DNA of 64,000 bases from Episyrphus balteatus (lineage: Eukaryota > Arthropoda > Insecta > Diptera > Syrphidae), in NCBI RefSeq assembly GCF_945859705.1, contig NC_079138.1, positions 3,596,001 through 3,660,000 of the forward strand, given 5' to 3'. Below are positions 47,041-58,360 of this stretch, one piece after another. The first letter of the stretch is position 1; every line of letters begins with the position of its first letter. The position numbers and the translations under genes were made by a program. The notes under the pieces were generated by a model. The model made no database searches. It worked only from the letters and a program-made list of their open reading frames with translations, and had not been told where the DNA came from.

Positions 47041-47595
47041 AAAGTGTTAACCTATGAATGCTATGGTTGTTCGAGCCATTTGGAGGAATTTACAAAGTTC
47101 AGTAGGCTATTGCCTGAGAGTTCCGATAGTTCTTCTAATTCATTAAAGAAGTAGTTTCCTAAGAATTTTTTCCTAGTGCGACAGAGTGCTGGGCAGTGAC
47201 AGAGGAAGTGAACAGTGTTTTCCTGTTCGTCCTCATTGCCGCAGCCTCTGCATAGATCATCCGTACTAAGCCCCATTTTTTTTTTTTTTGGTATCCTAGT
47301 AGGTTATGTCCCGTTAAGACGCATATAAGGGATCTTAAGGAAGATCTTATTTGATTTTTTCTCGTCGAAATTCGTCCATAGTTTCCTGGTGTAGGTATCT
47401 AGGAGGTATCTACTAGGTTCCATCTTTCATTGGTTATTTGTAAAATATTGTTGAAGATATTTCGTTTTATTTCACATTGTGGGATTCTGATGTTATGGTC
47501 TATGAGAGAGGGATCAAGAACTGAGCCCTCCCTTGCAAGCTCATCCGCTTTTTCGTTGCCAAACACATCACTGTGGCCGGGAACCCAGCAGAGTC
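47041..47595 (-). pseudogene. RNase H end and Cys-rich tail of the same retrotransposon
   Basis: Minus strand 47595 downward reads LCWVPGHSDVFGNEKADELA (the conserved RNase H 'WVPGH..GNE.AD' block with its His and Asp). Further on (47276-47061) it reads DDLCRGCGNEDEQENTVHFL then CHCPAL, a CxxC...H...C tail typical of these ORF2 proteins. A frame break and a T-run (about 47278-47290) separate the two parts. Removal of the MITE joins this block in frame with the RNase H segment ending at about 49127. Confidence 0.85.
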
Positions 47596-47598
47596 TTA

Positions 47599-49123
47599 AG
47601 GCAGAACTATAACACTGTGTTCGAAAATTGAACTTTTTTTCCGACAGAGGGCTCTCATATCTACTAAAGATAATTCGAGTATGCTGAACACGATGGCGTA
47701 CTCAGTTTTTCTGGATTAGGTCAAATAAGAAAGATTTTTGCGTTTGAAATTTTGTTTGCACATGCCAAAACTGAGGGTATAAAACACCATATATTTTCCA
47801 ATTTTTGATTTTTTTTTTCGATGAAAAATGATGGAAAATCTATTTTTTCGATGAAAAATGATAAAAAATCTATTTTTTCGCAAGTATTATTCGTAAAAGA
47901 AGTTATTTGAAAAAAAAATCTGCCGAATGACATTTTAAATCATTATTTTATGGCAAAAAAACGTCGATTTTTCTTCAATTTTTCTAATATTTTTCGTATT
48001 ACTTAAATTTAAATGCAGCACTCGGTGGCAACGATTTGATGTTGTATTTCAGGATAGAATATGGCTTTGTTTACAAATACGAATAGGCAGTTCCTACCTA
48101 TCTACAATATTGGTTAAGCTTAAGAGTGAAAAAGTAGCAGTAAAACACTGTTTTTTTTTTATTTAATTTTTAAGTTTATAAAATTATTACAAAAAGTTTA
48201 AATGCAATACATATGTAGGGGAAGTGGGGGCAAAACGCCCATGGGCTCAAGTAGCATAAAAACCCTCTTAAGAGAAACCCTCTTAAGAGAAAAACCCGCT
48301 TATCTGAAACACGTTTCTGATCTTTAAATATTTTCTTCAGTTAAACGGGGACTGTGACAAATATATTATGTGTTGTGTATGTAAGCTCATATAATGCAGA
48401 TGGAAGTAATAGTAAATATGTTTTAATTTTAAAATAAATTGAAAGAAAAATGATTTTTTGAACTTAAACAAAAATTAAATAAAAATATTGATACCATGCC
48501 TGATTTTTTAATTAAATATCTACATCTACATATGTATAATATTCCAGAGTACTAACACATACAAGATGTGTACAAAAAAATGTTGAGTTTTCGCATACAT
48601 TTGTACCTTTATATTTAAAAAATGTAAGAAAAATTGAAGAAAAATCGACGTTTTTTTGCCAAAAAATAATGATTTAAATAGTTATTCGACAGATTTTTTT
48701 TTAAATAACTTCTTTTACGAATAATACTTCCAAAAAAATAGATTTTCCATCATTTTTCATCGAAAAAAAAAATCAAAAATTGGAAAATATATGGTGTTTT
48801 ATACCCTCAGTTTTGGCATGTGCAAACAAAATTTCAAACGCAAAAATCTTTCTTATTTGACCTAATCCAGAAAAACTAAGAACGCCATCGTGTTCAGCAT
48901 ACTCGAATTATCTTTAGTAGACATAAGAGCCCTCTGTCGGTTTTTTGAACTATCACAGTGTAATTGGCGGATGGAGTCGGATGCTAATGTCAATTGTTGT
49001 TGTTTTCCATAAGTTTCCATCCGTCGAGTGCGGTTGCGAGGGCACTCGTCGGATGAAAACTTATGGAAAACAACAACAATTGACAGTAGCTTCCGACTCC
49101 ATCCGCCAATTATAGTTCCGGCT
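47599..49123. mobile_element. PIF/Harbinger-like MITE, split by a later insertion
   Basis: Left end AGGCAGAACTATAA (47599-47612) and right end TTATAGTTCCGGCT (49110-49123) are inverted partners, flanked by TTA on both sides (47596-47598; 49124-49126). The rest of the MITE (48964-49123) is a near-perfect palindrome: TTGGCGGATGGAGTCGGA ... TCCGACTCCATCCGCCAA, with ACAACAACAATTGACA arms. Its own length is about 174 bp. A 3-bp TWA duplication suggests PIF/Harbinger; this is inference. Confidence 0.85.
47613..48960. mobile_element. Long-TIR element, CACTGTG ends, TAA target duplication
   Basis: Ends CACTGTG (47613) and CACAGTG (48960) with TAA on both sides (47610-47612; 48961-48963). The inverted arms are about 370 bp, containing CCGACAGAGGGCTCTCATAT and 'gttttataccctcagtttt' type tracks. 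The left arm has an extra 33-bp tandem copy of 'tctattttttcgatgaaaaa' (about 47815-47880). The centre (48000-48620) is AT-rich and includes a solo GGGGAAGTGGGGG MITE end at 48218. No transposase. End sequence and duplication size match the element at 41589-42540. Confidence 0.88.
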
Positions 49124-49275
49124 TTACATTATGCTGCATACCAAGAACCCTAAGCTCTTCGCGACAGCAAGAAACAAGCTTTGAATTGATTAAGGTGGCA
49201 GAAATTGCCGCTTGGCTATCAATGAAAAAGGTGATATCGCCATAATGGATATTTGTTCAGCAGCATTTTTCACTG

Positions 49276-50199
49276 TCAATATCTCGGCTTGGAAGACACT
49301 GCTGTGATCGGGGAGCCTGAAAGAACTGGCAAGGTTGAGGTTTTCTGAATACCAACCCCAGTGTTCATTTTCGAGCCATCAGTAAAAATGGCGATAGTCG
49401 ACTCATTTGAGAAAGGTCTGTTAGGGAAACTGACATTAAAAGACTTGTTGAAGTCTAAGTAAGGGGTCATGTAATCTGTACTTACGTTGTTGCCAACGTA
49501 GTTAGAACGGATTGTAGTATGGCCGTTTTGACTAGTATTCCAAATGTTGGTTTGACTGAGTCGTAGGGCACTGTTTGCTGCTAATACAATACAAATAGAT
49601 AGAACCTGCGGTTGGAGTAGGCCTCATCACCCCCGCAGTGCTAATGCATGCTGTTCTTTGTACTTTGGTTAGGGTCTTCAAGTTCGTGGATTTCTCCAGA
49701 GCTTGCCACCAGACTAAGCTGCCATAAGTCAGAATGGGTCTGACAATGGCGGTATACATCCACATGATTATTTTAGGATTTGGTCCCCAGTTTCTGCCAA
49801 GAATTCTATATTACATGAGTAAAGTGCAAACGTGGCTTTCTTATATCTTTCTTGAATGTTAAGACCCCTGTTAAGTTTCTTATCCAAGATCACTCCGAGA
49901 TATTTCGCTTTATTCAAAATCTTAAGTGGGGTGCCATCAATTTTTGGCACTACAAAAGGAGGAATTTTTCTTCCGTTTTTGTGAAAAGTGCCAGTTCTGT
50001 TTTAAGGGGGTTTACTTTAAGACCGCATCTCCTGGTCCAGTTACAGACCTTGGATAATGCGCTTTCTAATTGTTCGCTTACAGTGGTTAGGTATTTACCT
50101 GTTGCTAGAAGAGCTAGATCGTCTGCGTAGGCTATAACCTTGACACCGCTGTTATTCAGTTTGATGAGAATCTCAATCATCACCAACATCCAAAGAAGA
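49276..50199 (-). pseudogene. Reverse transcriptase C-terminal half and RNase H start
   Basis: Minus-strand frames in order: GVKVIAYADDLALLATGKYL (RT catalytic YADD) followed by CGLKVNPLKTELALF; KAKYLGVILDKKLN; YTAIVRPILTYGSLVWW with KVQRTACISTAGVM (the connection to RNase H); then IAIFTDGSKMNTGVGI (RNase H first Asp box, TDGS). The order and spacing are those of ORF2 in R1/LOA/I-type elements with an RNase H domain. Several frame breaks show it is inactive. Everything upstream of YADD (endonuclease, RT fingers) is missing. Confidence 0.88.
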
Positions 50200-50208
50200 T
50201 GTACTTAG

Positions 50209-50949
50209 TCGTGACTAAAGTAATCTTTTTTATTTATTTATTCAACACGTTAAACCATAGACTGTTCTCTTGTTGGAATTGTTAGACCTTAAACATCAAT
50301 TGAAAATTATGGAAATGCGTTTAATTTGAACATATATTACAAAAATTAACAACATTAAATTTAAATTTTGTATTTGAGACTAAACTAAACTTTTCTAAAG
50401 GTTTTTTTTTGTGTGATGAACTCGACTAGAAAAAATTAGGCCCCAGGAAATAGGGAATAAGGCCCCAAATTGGAGTATTTGTTCTTCATAATGAAATTAT
50501 GCCCCAATGAAATAAGGATATAACGAATTAAAAAAAATGTCTCGATAATGAATGAAATAAAGCACAACTTTTTTTGACCATTTTTGGCAAAATGAAATAA
50601 AACTACAAATTTTCTCTTTCATTATGACCTTATTTTAGATTTTTTTTTTATTGCGGCCTTATATCCTAGACCGCTGACCTCGAGTCCGTAATCAAAATAT
50701 TTAGGTACTTTTTTCGTTTTTGAAATATTAACGCTGTGCTGGAAAATGCAAAAAAAAAAGCGTTTTTTTACGGTTTTTGAGGTTATGCTCTAATGTACCG
50801 ATTTCTTTAAAACAAAAAGTTGTCTTCTGTCAAAACTGTTTAAATCTGTTCGATAGTTTTTTTTTATTGTCTGAGATATCTTCAGTTTTTTGGCGTATTA
50901 TAATATCATAAAGTATAAAATATAAATACAACGCCTCTTTTATAAAAAG
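50209..50949. other. AT-rich inner part of the hAT-like element
   Basis: Contains GGCCCC words (50440-50505) and a CGGCCTTAT word near 50654 suggestive of weak inverted repeats; no gene. Confidence 0.4.
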
Positions 50950-51470
50950 CTTATTTTTAGAAGAAGGGCATTTTCATAAATAGGGCATTTTTGAAAGTCG
51001 AATGTTTTCATAAATAGGGCATTTTTGAAGGTAGTCCGGTTTTCAGGCATGTTTTCATAAATAGGGCATTTTTGAAGGTAGTCCGGTTTTCAGGCAAGGA
51101 ATTTTTAAAGCTGGAGCAATTTTAAAGGTACGGCATCTTTATAAGTAGGGCATTTTTAAGGCTAAAGCTTTTTTGATGGTAGTGCATTTTTATAAAGGCA
51201 GCCTTTTTGGAATTTAGGGTATTTTGAGAGCTAGAGCATTCTTGAAAGTAGAACATTTTCATAAGTAGGGCATGTTTTAAGGTAGGGCATTTTTAAGGCA
51301 GGGAATTATTGAAAGTACGGCATTTTTATAAGAAGGTTATATTTGAAGGTAGTGCATTTTTGAAAGTAATCCCTATCTGATTTTAGGGCATTTTTTAATG
51401 TAGGGCATTTTCCAAAGTAGGGCTATTTTAAGGTAGGGCCTTTTAAATTTAAGGTAGGGCATTGCCCCTC
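50950..51470. repeat. Degenerate minisatellite of AGGGCATTTTT units
   Basis: About 20-25-bp units of the type 'ggtagggcatttttgaa' repeat with variation. Near 51005-51098 two neighbouring 45-bp units are identical (TTTTCATAAATAGGGCATTT onward). The unit also occurs once at the left end of the same element (about 46762). Confidence 0.8.
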
Positions 51471-51496
51471 AATGCCAACCCCTGGCTACAGGCCTG

Positions 51497-52852
51497 GAAA
51501 AGGGGCTTGCAACTGTATACAAAATGTTGAATTTTGTAAACCCTTTTCTGGTTTGTGTACCTAGTTACAACGATGAATTTTTTATGTAAATGAACCCCTG
51601 AAAAAGGGATAGTTATCTCTCTTCTATTCTATACTAAAATCCAGTTAGAAAAAAGAGAATACCAAAATACTTACAGCTGTTTTTTTTTTTTTAATTTTTT
51701 ATTAATTTATTTGTATTATTATTTTTTATTTTTGAAAAAAAAAAAAAAAATTATTGAGAACAAAAATCCAATAACATTTCGATTTTGACTTAAACAGATA
51801 AAAAAATATCCTTTTCGAGCTCTTCTCGCTACAATCTTTATTTTTTTTTTCTATCGACTTTTTTTCATAAGTTTCTATAACGTGACTGTTAAATCTAAAA
51901 CAATTACTGCGTTAGTATTAAACGTGTTGAATAAAAAATAATTACTGTTAATTAATGTTGAATAAATAATAAAAACGGGCGACATGAATTTCAATATAAA
52001 GCAACTTTTCATATCATTGCTCCACCACTATTGTTTTCTCTCTCTACTTCCCTATATCGTGCAACCATTTGTTTCTCTCTTTTTCGTCCTTTAATCTGAG
52101 AAAGCTCCAAACAGAAGTAGAATTTCAATAAACTAGCCATATAAAAATACAAACAATGGTAGGTTTTCAAAAGAAATCAAGGACATTTTAAGGATATTCC
52201 ATGAAATTTTTTCTGTGCGCATGAATCCAACAACAAGTGGGGCACATGCATGAGTTTCAAAAGACTTCCCCTGACCTTCTTTGATACTTTGCCTCTCTCT
52301 CGCTCTCGTATATTCAAATGGCTGGAGTTCGAATAAAATCCGAGCCCAGTAGCGAAAAATTTCAGTATAATTTACAAAAAAAAAATTTAGACCCTAAATG
52401 CCGTTAGCAAGGTTCCTCCTTGATTTAATGTTTAATCCAAGGAAATCCATGTTTAAAGTCGAGCACTAGATAAAAGGGACTTTTTTGTGGGCTAACAAAA
52501 AAAACAAGAACTGTAAAAATGGGGCTGGAGGATGTAGCGAAGAACCATGTTTATGTAAAAAAAATTATAACTTAGCAACTAGTTCGGAAAGAAAGTCTGG
52601 GATTTTGTTAATAGTTTGATAATTTACAATAGGTCTTTTCCACGCCCAACTTGTGACTTCTTAATTAATTACATTTGGTTATTTTTGTTCTAAGTCTGGT
52701 CCAAATTTCAAAAATTTTCAATTTTTCGAAGAAGGGAGCTCTTATGAGAAACGAGACAGTAAAAGATTTCCCCCATTCTAACAAATTTGGTCCCAAAAAT
52801 TTCTTTGGGAAGAAAATTATATCTATATTAACTAATTTTGTAAATCATTCAA
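51497..52852. other. AT-rich, no gene seen
   Basis: Poly-A/T runs and a CT-rich stretch at 52020-52095; AGCCCAGTAGCGAA at 52345 has an inverted match at 55463-55476. Confidence 0.45.
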
Positions 52853-52854
52853 TA

Positions 52855-53142
52855 TCCCTCTGTCGGCACACGGGTGTGAATTTGGCAGGACAAAAATAAA
52901 AAAAAATACGATTTTTCAAAAAAGTGGTCACAAAAAGGTCTCTTTTTTAAGGGTGAAAAATTTTTTTTCCTAATTGTGAATACAATATTCGAATTCCTCG
53001 GAATATTCTACATCAATTTCATACTTGATTGTTTATAATATATTATGACCGAAAAAAGTTCTAGCGAAATAAAAAAGTATAAACCAAATTCGCACACGTG
53101 TGCCTATCACGTCACAAAAAAAGAGGTGCGCCTACAGAGGGA
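52855..53142. mobile_element. TA-flanked MITE, TCCCTCTGTCGGC ends
   Basis: Left end TCCCTCTGTCGGCACACGGG (52855) and right end, complement TCCCTCTGTAGGCGCACC (to 53142), with a shared inner CACACG.GTG.GAATTTGG, flanked by TA (52853-52854; 53143-53144). 288 bp, noncoding. Confidence 0.7.
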
Positions 53143-53164
53143 TATAAAATATGTATTTTAAAAC

Positions 53165-53410
53165 TTAAATGGAAATCATCAAAGACTTCAAATCTGGTTT
53201 CAACGATCCAAAAAACATATAATTAACAAAGTCACACCAGCACATACAAAAAAAAAAAAAAACTGTGTAGCTTTGGCGTTTTTTGAGATTATCTCGAAAA
53301 CCTGACCCGATGGAGCAAAATGGACATCGGATTCGGTTTCAGCGACCCAAAAAACATATGATTAGCATAGTTGCACCCCCAGGTCAGAACATTTTTTGTG
53401 GCTGTGTAAT
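53165..53410. repeat. Two tandem units of a dispersed module
   Basis: 'ggtttcaacgatccaaaaaa' (53198) and 'ggtttcagcgacccaaaaaa' (53334) start two repeats of about 140 bp, each followed by an 'acatat.attagca' track and a 'gtgta' end. The module contains CTCGAAAACCTGAC and GCAAAATGGAC and recurs at 58361-58640 and, diverged, inside 41589-42540. Confidence 0.7.
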
Positions 53411-54654
53411 TGAACCCTTTTAGTAAACTAATAAAGTAAACTAACTCAACAGCTTCTATAACTTGAAATCTCGCAGGTTCTACTTTTTATAAAGCTTGTA
53501 TTGAGCTTGCTTCAGAATTTAATTTGTAACTTCTAATAAATTGTTTAAATACTGTTAAAAAAACTTAACCGAAGAAAGCTTGTTTTTCGGTTAAGCTTGG
53601 TTAATAAATTTATAGAAGCTTTACAGATATTACCAAGTTTTGTATTTAATTTTTGGTTTTGATATTGAATAATCTAGCTCGGACACTTTTTGGTTTCGAC
53701 ATTGAATAATTTAACTCGAAGGTGAAGTCTACTTTACGTGTGATTGATCCGAATGAGTTCCGAATAATAGAGGGACCAATATTATTATTGATCCATTGTG
53801 AAGAGGCTTCGAAACGAATAGCTGTAGTAATTCCAGGTTGAAGCCCCCATTTTTAACTCTTTTTATCCAAGATCAGACTTATGTTTAAAGAAATTTGAGT
53901 TAGACCAATGGAAAGATAAGATAAACAAAATTAGACGCCTTATGCGGATTTTTTTTAAGGCCTTGATTTTCAAAATATGAATCTTCGAAAAACAGATATT
54001 TTTAAGATGTACCTATTTTGGAGTGGAATTTTACTTTTAGAAAGGACTTTGCACGTACCTGTGCAAAAAAATGGATTTCTAAAATGATTTTTCATCGAAT
54101 AACGGGAAAAAGTATGATATGATAAAAAACCATTGTAATTCAATGTAAAATCCGAACTAAACGCGACAATTTTCAAATCATAAAACTTCCTCTTTGAAAC
54201 CGCAACATAAACAAAAAATTAATGCGTAAACACTCGTGATTTGAACCTTCATTGTTTGAGAGTCAAGAGCGTACACCGTACATAACAATGCAGCAACCGG
54301 GGCCATTTTTTCCTTAGGCCATGAAAACAAGATACAAAAAAAAGTTAGAAAGGGTATAGCCCGACTCAGGACAGCTCGACTTTGTACACCTCGACTCAAT
54401 ACATAGCACAACCAAAGATTATAAAATACATTATTTCAAACCAATGCCCACTGATTTCAGTAGTTTTCTTATGACTCGTATGCATTGCGATTTTGATACG
54501 ATTATCTTTTAAACGGTTAAAGCAATCAATTTGATTCAAAGGAATTTTTTGTAGAATGTTTAAGCCTTGTTAATTTGAAAATAATAATGAATTTTCAGTG
54601 AATTAGAATATTTTGAAAAGTAAAAAATGTTTTTATAATTTTTTTTTTTTTAAT
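53411..54654. other. AT-rich, no gene seen
   Basis: A 12-bp hairpin CTTAACCGAAGA/TCGGTTAAG lies at 53566-53597. Short direct repeat 'gaataat(c/t)(t/a)a.ctcg' at 53667 and 53706. No gene. Confidence 0.5.
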
Positions 54655-54905
54655 TTGACCTCGAATATCTTTAAAATGGTTAGATTAATGAAAAAATTTA
54701 ATAAGACCTTTTTTGTGAAACAATCTATTTCCTACAAGAATATGTCTTGCGTGTTTAATTATTATAATTTTACAATTTGTTACAAAATTAAGAACAAAAA
54801 ACGAATTTTTGGACCTCAAATATCTATTAAACGGTTCGATAAACGAAAAAAGTGTACGAGGCCTTTTATGTAGAGCGTTCAATTTCCTACAAGAATATGT
54901 GAAGA
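54655..54905. repeat. Degenerate direct repeat, about 155-bp period
   Basis: 'gacctcgaatatctttaaaa' (54657) and 'gacctcaaatatctattaaa' (54812) each lead into 'tttcctacaagaatatgt' (54728; 54882). Confidence 0.7.
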
Positions 54906-56340
54906 AATTTGCTAAAAAGTCGATTTAAAAAAAAAAATGATTTTTTTTAATAGAAGCTTGATGTAAAAATGGAAAATTGCAAAGCGGAGGACCTTCCCAT
55001 TAATTTTAAGAGCTCATATTTGGTGTGTATATTCTAGAGGTGTCTAGCAATCGATTTTTTGGAGTACCAAATAAAAAAAAAGAATTTTGATTTTTTTACC
55101 CATCCTAATGTTTATAGATAGTGTAGTATCACTTTGACTTCGAAAGCAAAATCCAAAACAAAAATTAAAAAAAAAAACTTTATACATTTTCTTAAAAAGA
55201 AAACTCAAAAGAAAACTCAAAAGGGTGCCGAATTTTAGTCTTATCCCGGGGCCCCGGTAGCTCCACGTACGTCTCTGTTCAGAGTTTAAGAAAGTTGAAA
55301 TATTTCCGTTTAAGACAGTAACCCCTAACAGACCTAATATTTCAACCATAAAATTCCTATTATCAAAAAAAAAAAAAACTCGTCTTAATAAATTTTATAT
55401 GTCCTTATTCACAACACTATTGCGGATATTTTCATTTCTAAGGCCGCCTTTGCAATATTCGCTACTGGGCTGATGTTTTCTCTCTTTTACTCGCCATATT
55501 TACTTGTATTTTTCTCTCATTCACTCATATGTATACATTCACTAAAGAAAGGATAATGTAAACATTTTTGTACTAAACGGAAGCCCTTTAACTTTATTGA
55601 TTTTTCATTTTCAAAACTTACAAAATGAAAGATTTAGAATTGAGATTGGTTACCATATTATTATTAATTAATTAATAATAAAAAAAAAAAAAACTGATGA
55701 AACTTGGAAAATAAAAGTAACATTAGCCCTTAACAAATGACTAAAGTTGGCTCTTGATAACACTTCAGAAGCTTGTTGATTATCGTAAGCTGTTTAAGCA
55801 ATTAGCCTTTTCAACTTTCTATAGAAATTTTACTTGAACTTATCGAGTGAAATTTAAGGACTTTAGCCAGATGTTGAGTTTTTTTTATCAGAATTTCAAA
55901 GGCTGACAAAATTTCATGAAGAACAAGGGAGGCGCTATATGAAACATTCATCATTCAAGACCTGTTGCGTTTGGTGGAAAAGAATGGAGATAAGGCGCGA
56001 AAATGCTTTCTCTGGGTGTAACCACAAGCACTTTAAGTATGCACGCAGCACCAAATATTACCCTCTGGTTGACCACGAATGCTAAATTTACCGTTATAAC
56101 CGAGTTTCGGTCAAAAGAATTACACATTTTGTTTTTGTCACCTTCCTCCCTTTCGTTTTTATACTAATAAGGAAAATTCAAAAAAAAATATATGTTTAGC
56201 ATAATTTTAGATGTAATAAATGTATGATTGTGTTTTAGGACATTGGAGAGTTTAGTGAAGGATATTTTCATGCATTAATTGATGTAGGTTAAGATAATTT
56301 TTTGAGCACGACGCATGTTGTAAGAAATGCGATACCCCAC
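54906..56340. other. AT-rich, no gene seen
   Basis: A short GC-richer patch (55235-55275, CCCGGGGCCCCGG) is isolated; no coding support. Confidence 0.45.
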
Positions 56341-57245
56341 ACTGAGGGAAAATAAAATGCACGACTGGGTCGCACGAACTTGCTCTTAGAGTTCAAGTTG
56401 CTTAAGTTTTTAAGACTTTTTATATAGAAACTTGGGAAATGTAGGTATATAAAAACAAAAACAAAAAATAACAAATAAAAAAAAAAAAATTAATTTTTCA
56501 AAAAAATAGGACAATATCTGAAGTCAAATCACCAAACAAAACAAATGCGCAGTTTTATTTGATATATTAAAGTGCATTTTTAGAAAAAAAATTTTCAAAA
56601 TCGTTAGAGCCGTTTTTTAAAAAACTAATTTTTTATAAATAATTTTTTGAAAAAAAAGTTTTAAAATAAAATTGGTATGCCATTTTGTAGAAATTACTAA
56701 TCTACATTTAAAGCAAAATTTCAAAAAAATTCAATTACCCGTTTTCGAAAAATTGATTTTTCAAAAAAAAAAATTTCAAATTTTTTTTTTAAATCCAAAA
56801 ATTATTTTTTTCAGAATTTCATTTTTGTCCTATATTTAAAGTATATAAATGCTTTTGTATAAAAAATTTCGTTGAAATACAGTAAGCAGTTTTGCAAAAA
56901 ATCCGATTTGAAAAAAGCGGTCCTATGGCAGGTACCGTTAATAATGATTTTCAACAAAATTTTTTTTCTTCGAAAGATAGACCTAATTTCAAAACTAACA
57001 TTTGAATTTTTTTAATAAAATCGTTGGAGCCGTTTTCGTGAAATTAAACTTTTCCGAAATTTTTGTATGTTAGGTACCGTTATTTTTGGACCAAAAAAAA
57101 TAATTCCAAAAACCCCTCTGGAGAGCCTCCAAAAAATGCTACATACCAAGTTTGAAGTCAATCGGTCCATCCGTTTAGGCTGTAGCTCCTTATATAGACA
57201 GACAGACGGTCTTCCGTGACCCACTTTTTTGGCATTCTCTACCAT
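56341..57245 (-). repeat. Diverged copy of a dispersed A/T-rich repeat
   Basis: AAATAAAATGCACGACTGGG at 56351 is the complement of the 'cccagtcgtgcattttattt' block of the 28-30 kb array. 'gtgcatttttagaaaaaaa' and 'agccgtttt' tracks match about 7005-7060 and 22483-22540. It ends with GTTTGAAGTCAATCGGTCCA and TATATAGACAGACAGACGG (57150-57210), a type of track I associate with insect interspersed repeats. Confidence 0.55.
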
Positions 57246-57323
57246 CGTAATGTCATGGAAAAATGTTATCTCAACTTTTTTTTTTACGAATGCATAACTT
57301 GATATACATATAGTAGGTACCTA

Positions 57324-57555
57324 CAGTAGCGAGCAAAAAAAATGCAAACGAAAGAGGTTTAAAGAGTTTTCAACAAGAACTAAGTTACCAAATTTGGCAT
57401 ATTGAAACTGTTTTATTTTCATTAAACAGAATCAATTTGTGGAATATTTTACTCCAAAACCATTATTTGGTCAAAAGTCTACCTAAATATGCGTCTTTAG
57501 ACGAGCAAAAAAATGTAAATGTTTTTATTGTTTGCATTTTTTTTGCTCGCTACTG
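57324..57555. mobile_element. Tc1/mariner-type MITE, 232 bp
   Basis: CAGTAGCGAGCAAAAAAAAT (57324) mirrors the right end ATTTTTTTTGCTCGCTACTG (to 57555), with TA on both sides (57322-57323; 57556-57557). CAGT... ends and a TA duplication are characteristic of Tc1/mariner derivatives. No ORF of note. Confidence 0.88.
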
Positions 57556-57557
57556 TA

Positions 57558-58360
57558 TATCTATATATATATATGAACTACTTTGATTTATGTGACTTTA
57601 AGATACGAAACCATCAAAAATTAACCTTTTTTCACGTTGATTTTAAAATGTTCATCTTCAACGCAAAATCATTCCGAATAATAGTTAAATCAATGTGGTT
57701 TTCATTGATTTTACGTAGTTTTATGGTGGCTTTTCCCACAGTGCATGAAGAAGCAAGTCCTAGAGTGCTAGAGTGACTAAGAACTCTCAACAATTCTTGT
57801 GTTTTTAGTTATCAACTTGCACGAATGGAAGGGACCTATTATTTAAACCCATGTAGCCAATTTCTCACAAAAGGTACTACCCGTGACGGAGGGTTGGAAT
57901 TGAATCCAGACCTTTGTTTTTTTTTTTTTTTTCCACGAAAAAACTGATGACTCATTTTTTCCCTTTCCGCCTGAGCATGTTGGCAGTGTTGTATAATAGG
58001 TTGCAATTCAAAATTAAACTTCTATAAATACAAAAATCATCTAGATCTTATTTGATCTTATGTGAACACAAAGAAAGGATTTTAAAAAAAAATCCATTAT
58101 TAAATAGGGTAAATAGGGATAAAATGAGATGGTTAACAAAATTATTTCCTTAAAATTTTTAATCGATACATAAAGGACCCCGTTGTTGTTCTCTTGAAGC
58201 CCTTGATCAAAAGTCGATATGGGCAGAAAGTCGAAAAATGGACAGTTTTCAAAATAACGGGTTTATTCCGATGACTATTTCAGACCTTTTAAAAGGGATT
58301 GTAAATCTCTATATTGTGTTTTGCGCTTTTTTTAGTGGAATTCATATGTTTTTAGGGTGG
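57558..58360. other. AT-rich, no gene seen
   Basis: An 85-codon frame at 57519-57776 starts inside the MITE and is not convincing. Confidence 0.5.

Larger units (their letters stand above)
46941..50199 (-). mobile_element. 5'-truncated non-LTR retrotransposon with RT and RNase H
   Basis: Both ends are flanked by the 9-mer TGTACTTAG (46932-46940; 50200-50208), a clean target-site duplication. Reading on the minus strand the copy starts inside the reverse transcriptase just before the YADD box, continues to RNase H and a Cys-rich tail, and ends in a short 3' UTR whose last bases are AACCTAATCTAACCTAA rather than poly-A. A MITE insertion (47599-49123) splits RNase H. Without the insert the copy is about 1.7 kb. 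Confidence 0.9.
46734..51496. mobile_element. hAT-like element hosting a nested stack
   Basis: Left end CAGGCTCGTAGCCAGTGTTG (46734) mirrors the right end, whose complement reads CAGGCCTGTAGCCAGGGGTT (to 51496). The flanking octamers GAACAGGG (46726-46733) and GAAAAGGG (51497-51504) agree at 7 of 8 positions. Both subterminal parts carry 'ttaaggtagggca'. An 8-bp duplication and CAG ends point to hAT. No transposase is seen; most of the length is later insertions plus a minisatellite. Confidence 0.6.

Noticed and set aside
47613..48960. Transib/RAG-type ends because CACAGTG equals the RSS heptamer
   Set aside because: The terminus read inward is CACTGTG, not CACAGTG; there is no nonamer, and the duplication is 3 bp rather than 5 bp.
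55235..55275. GC patch CCCGGGGCCCCGG as regulatory island
   Set aside because: About 40 bp only, with no other signal around it.
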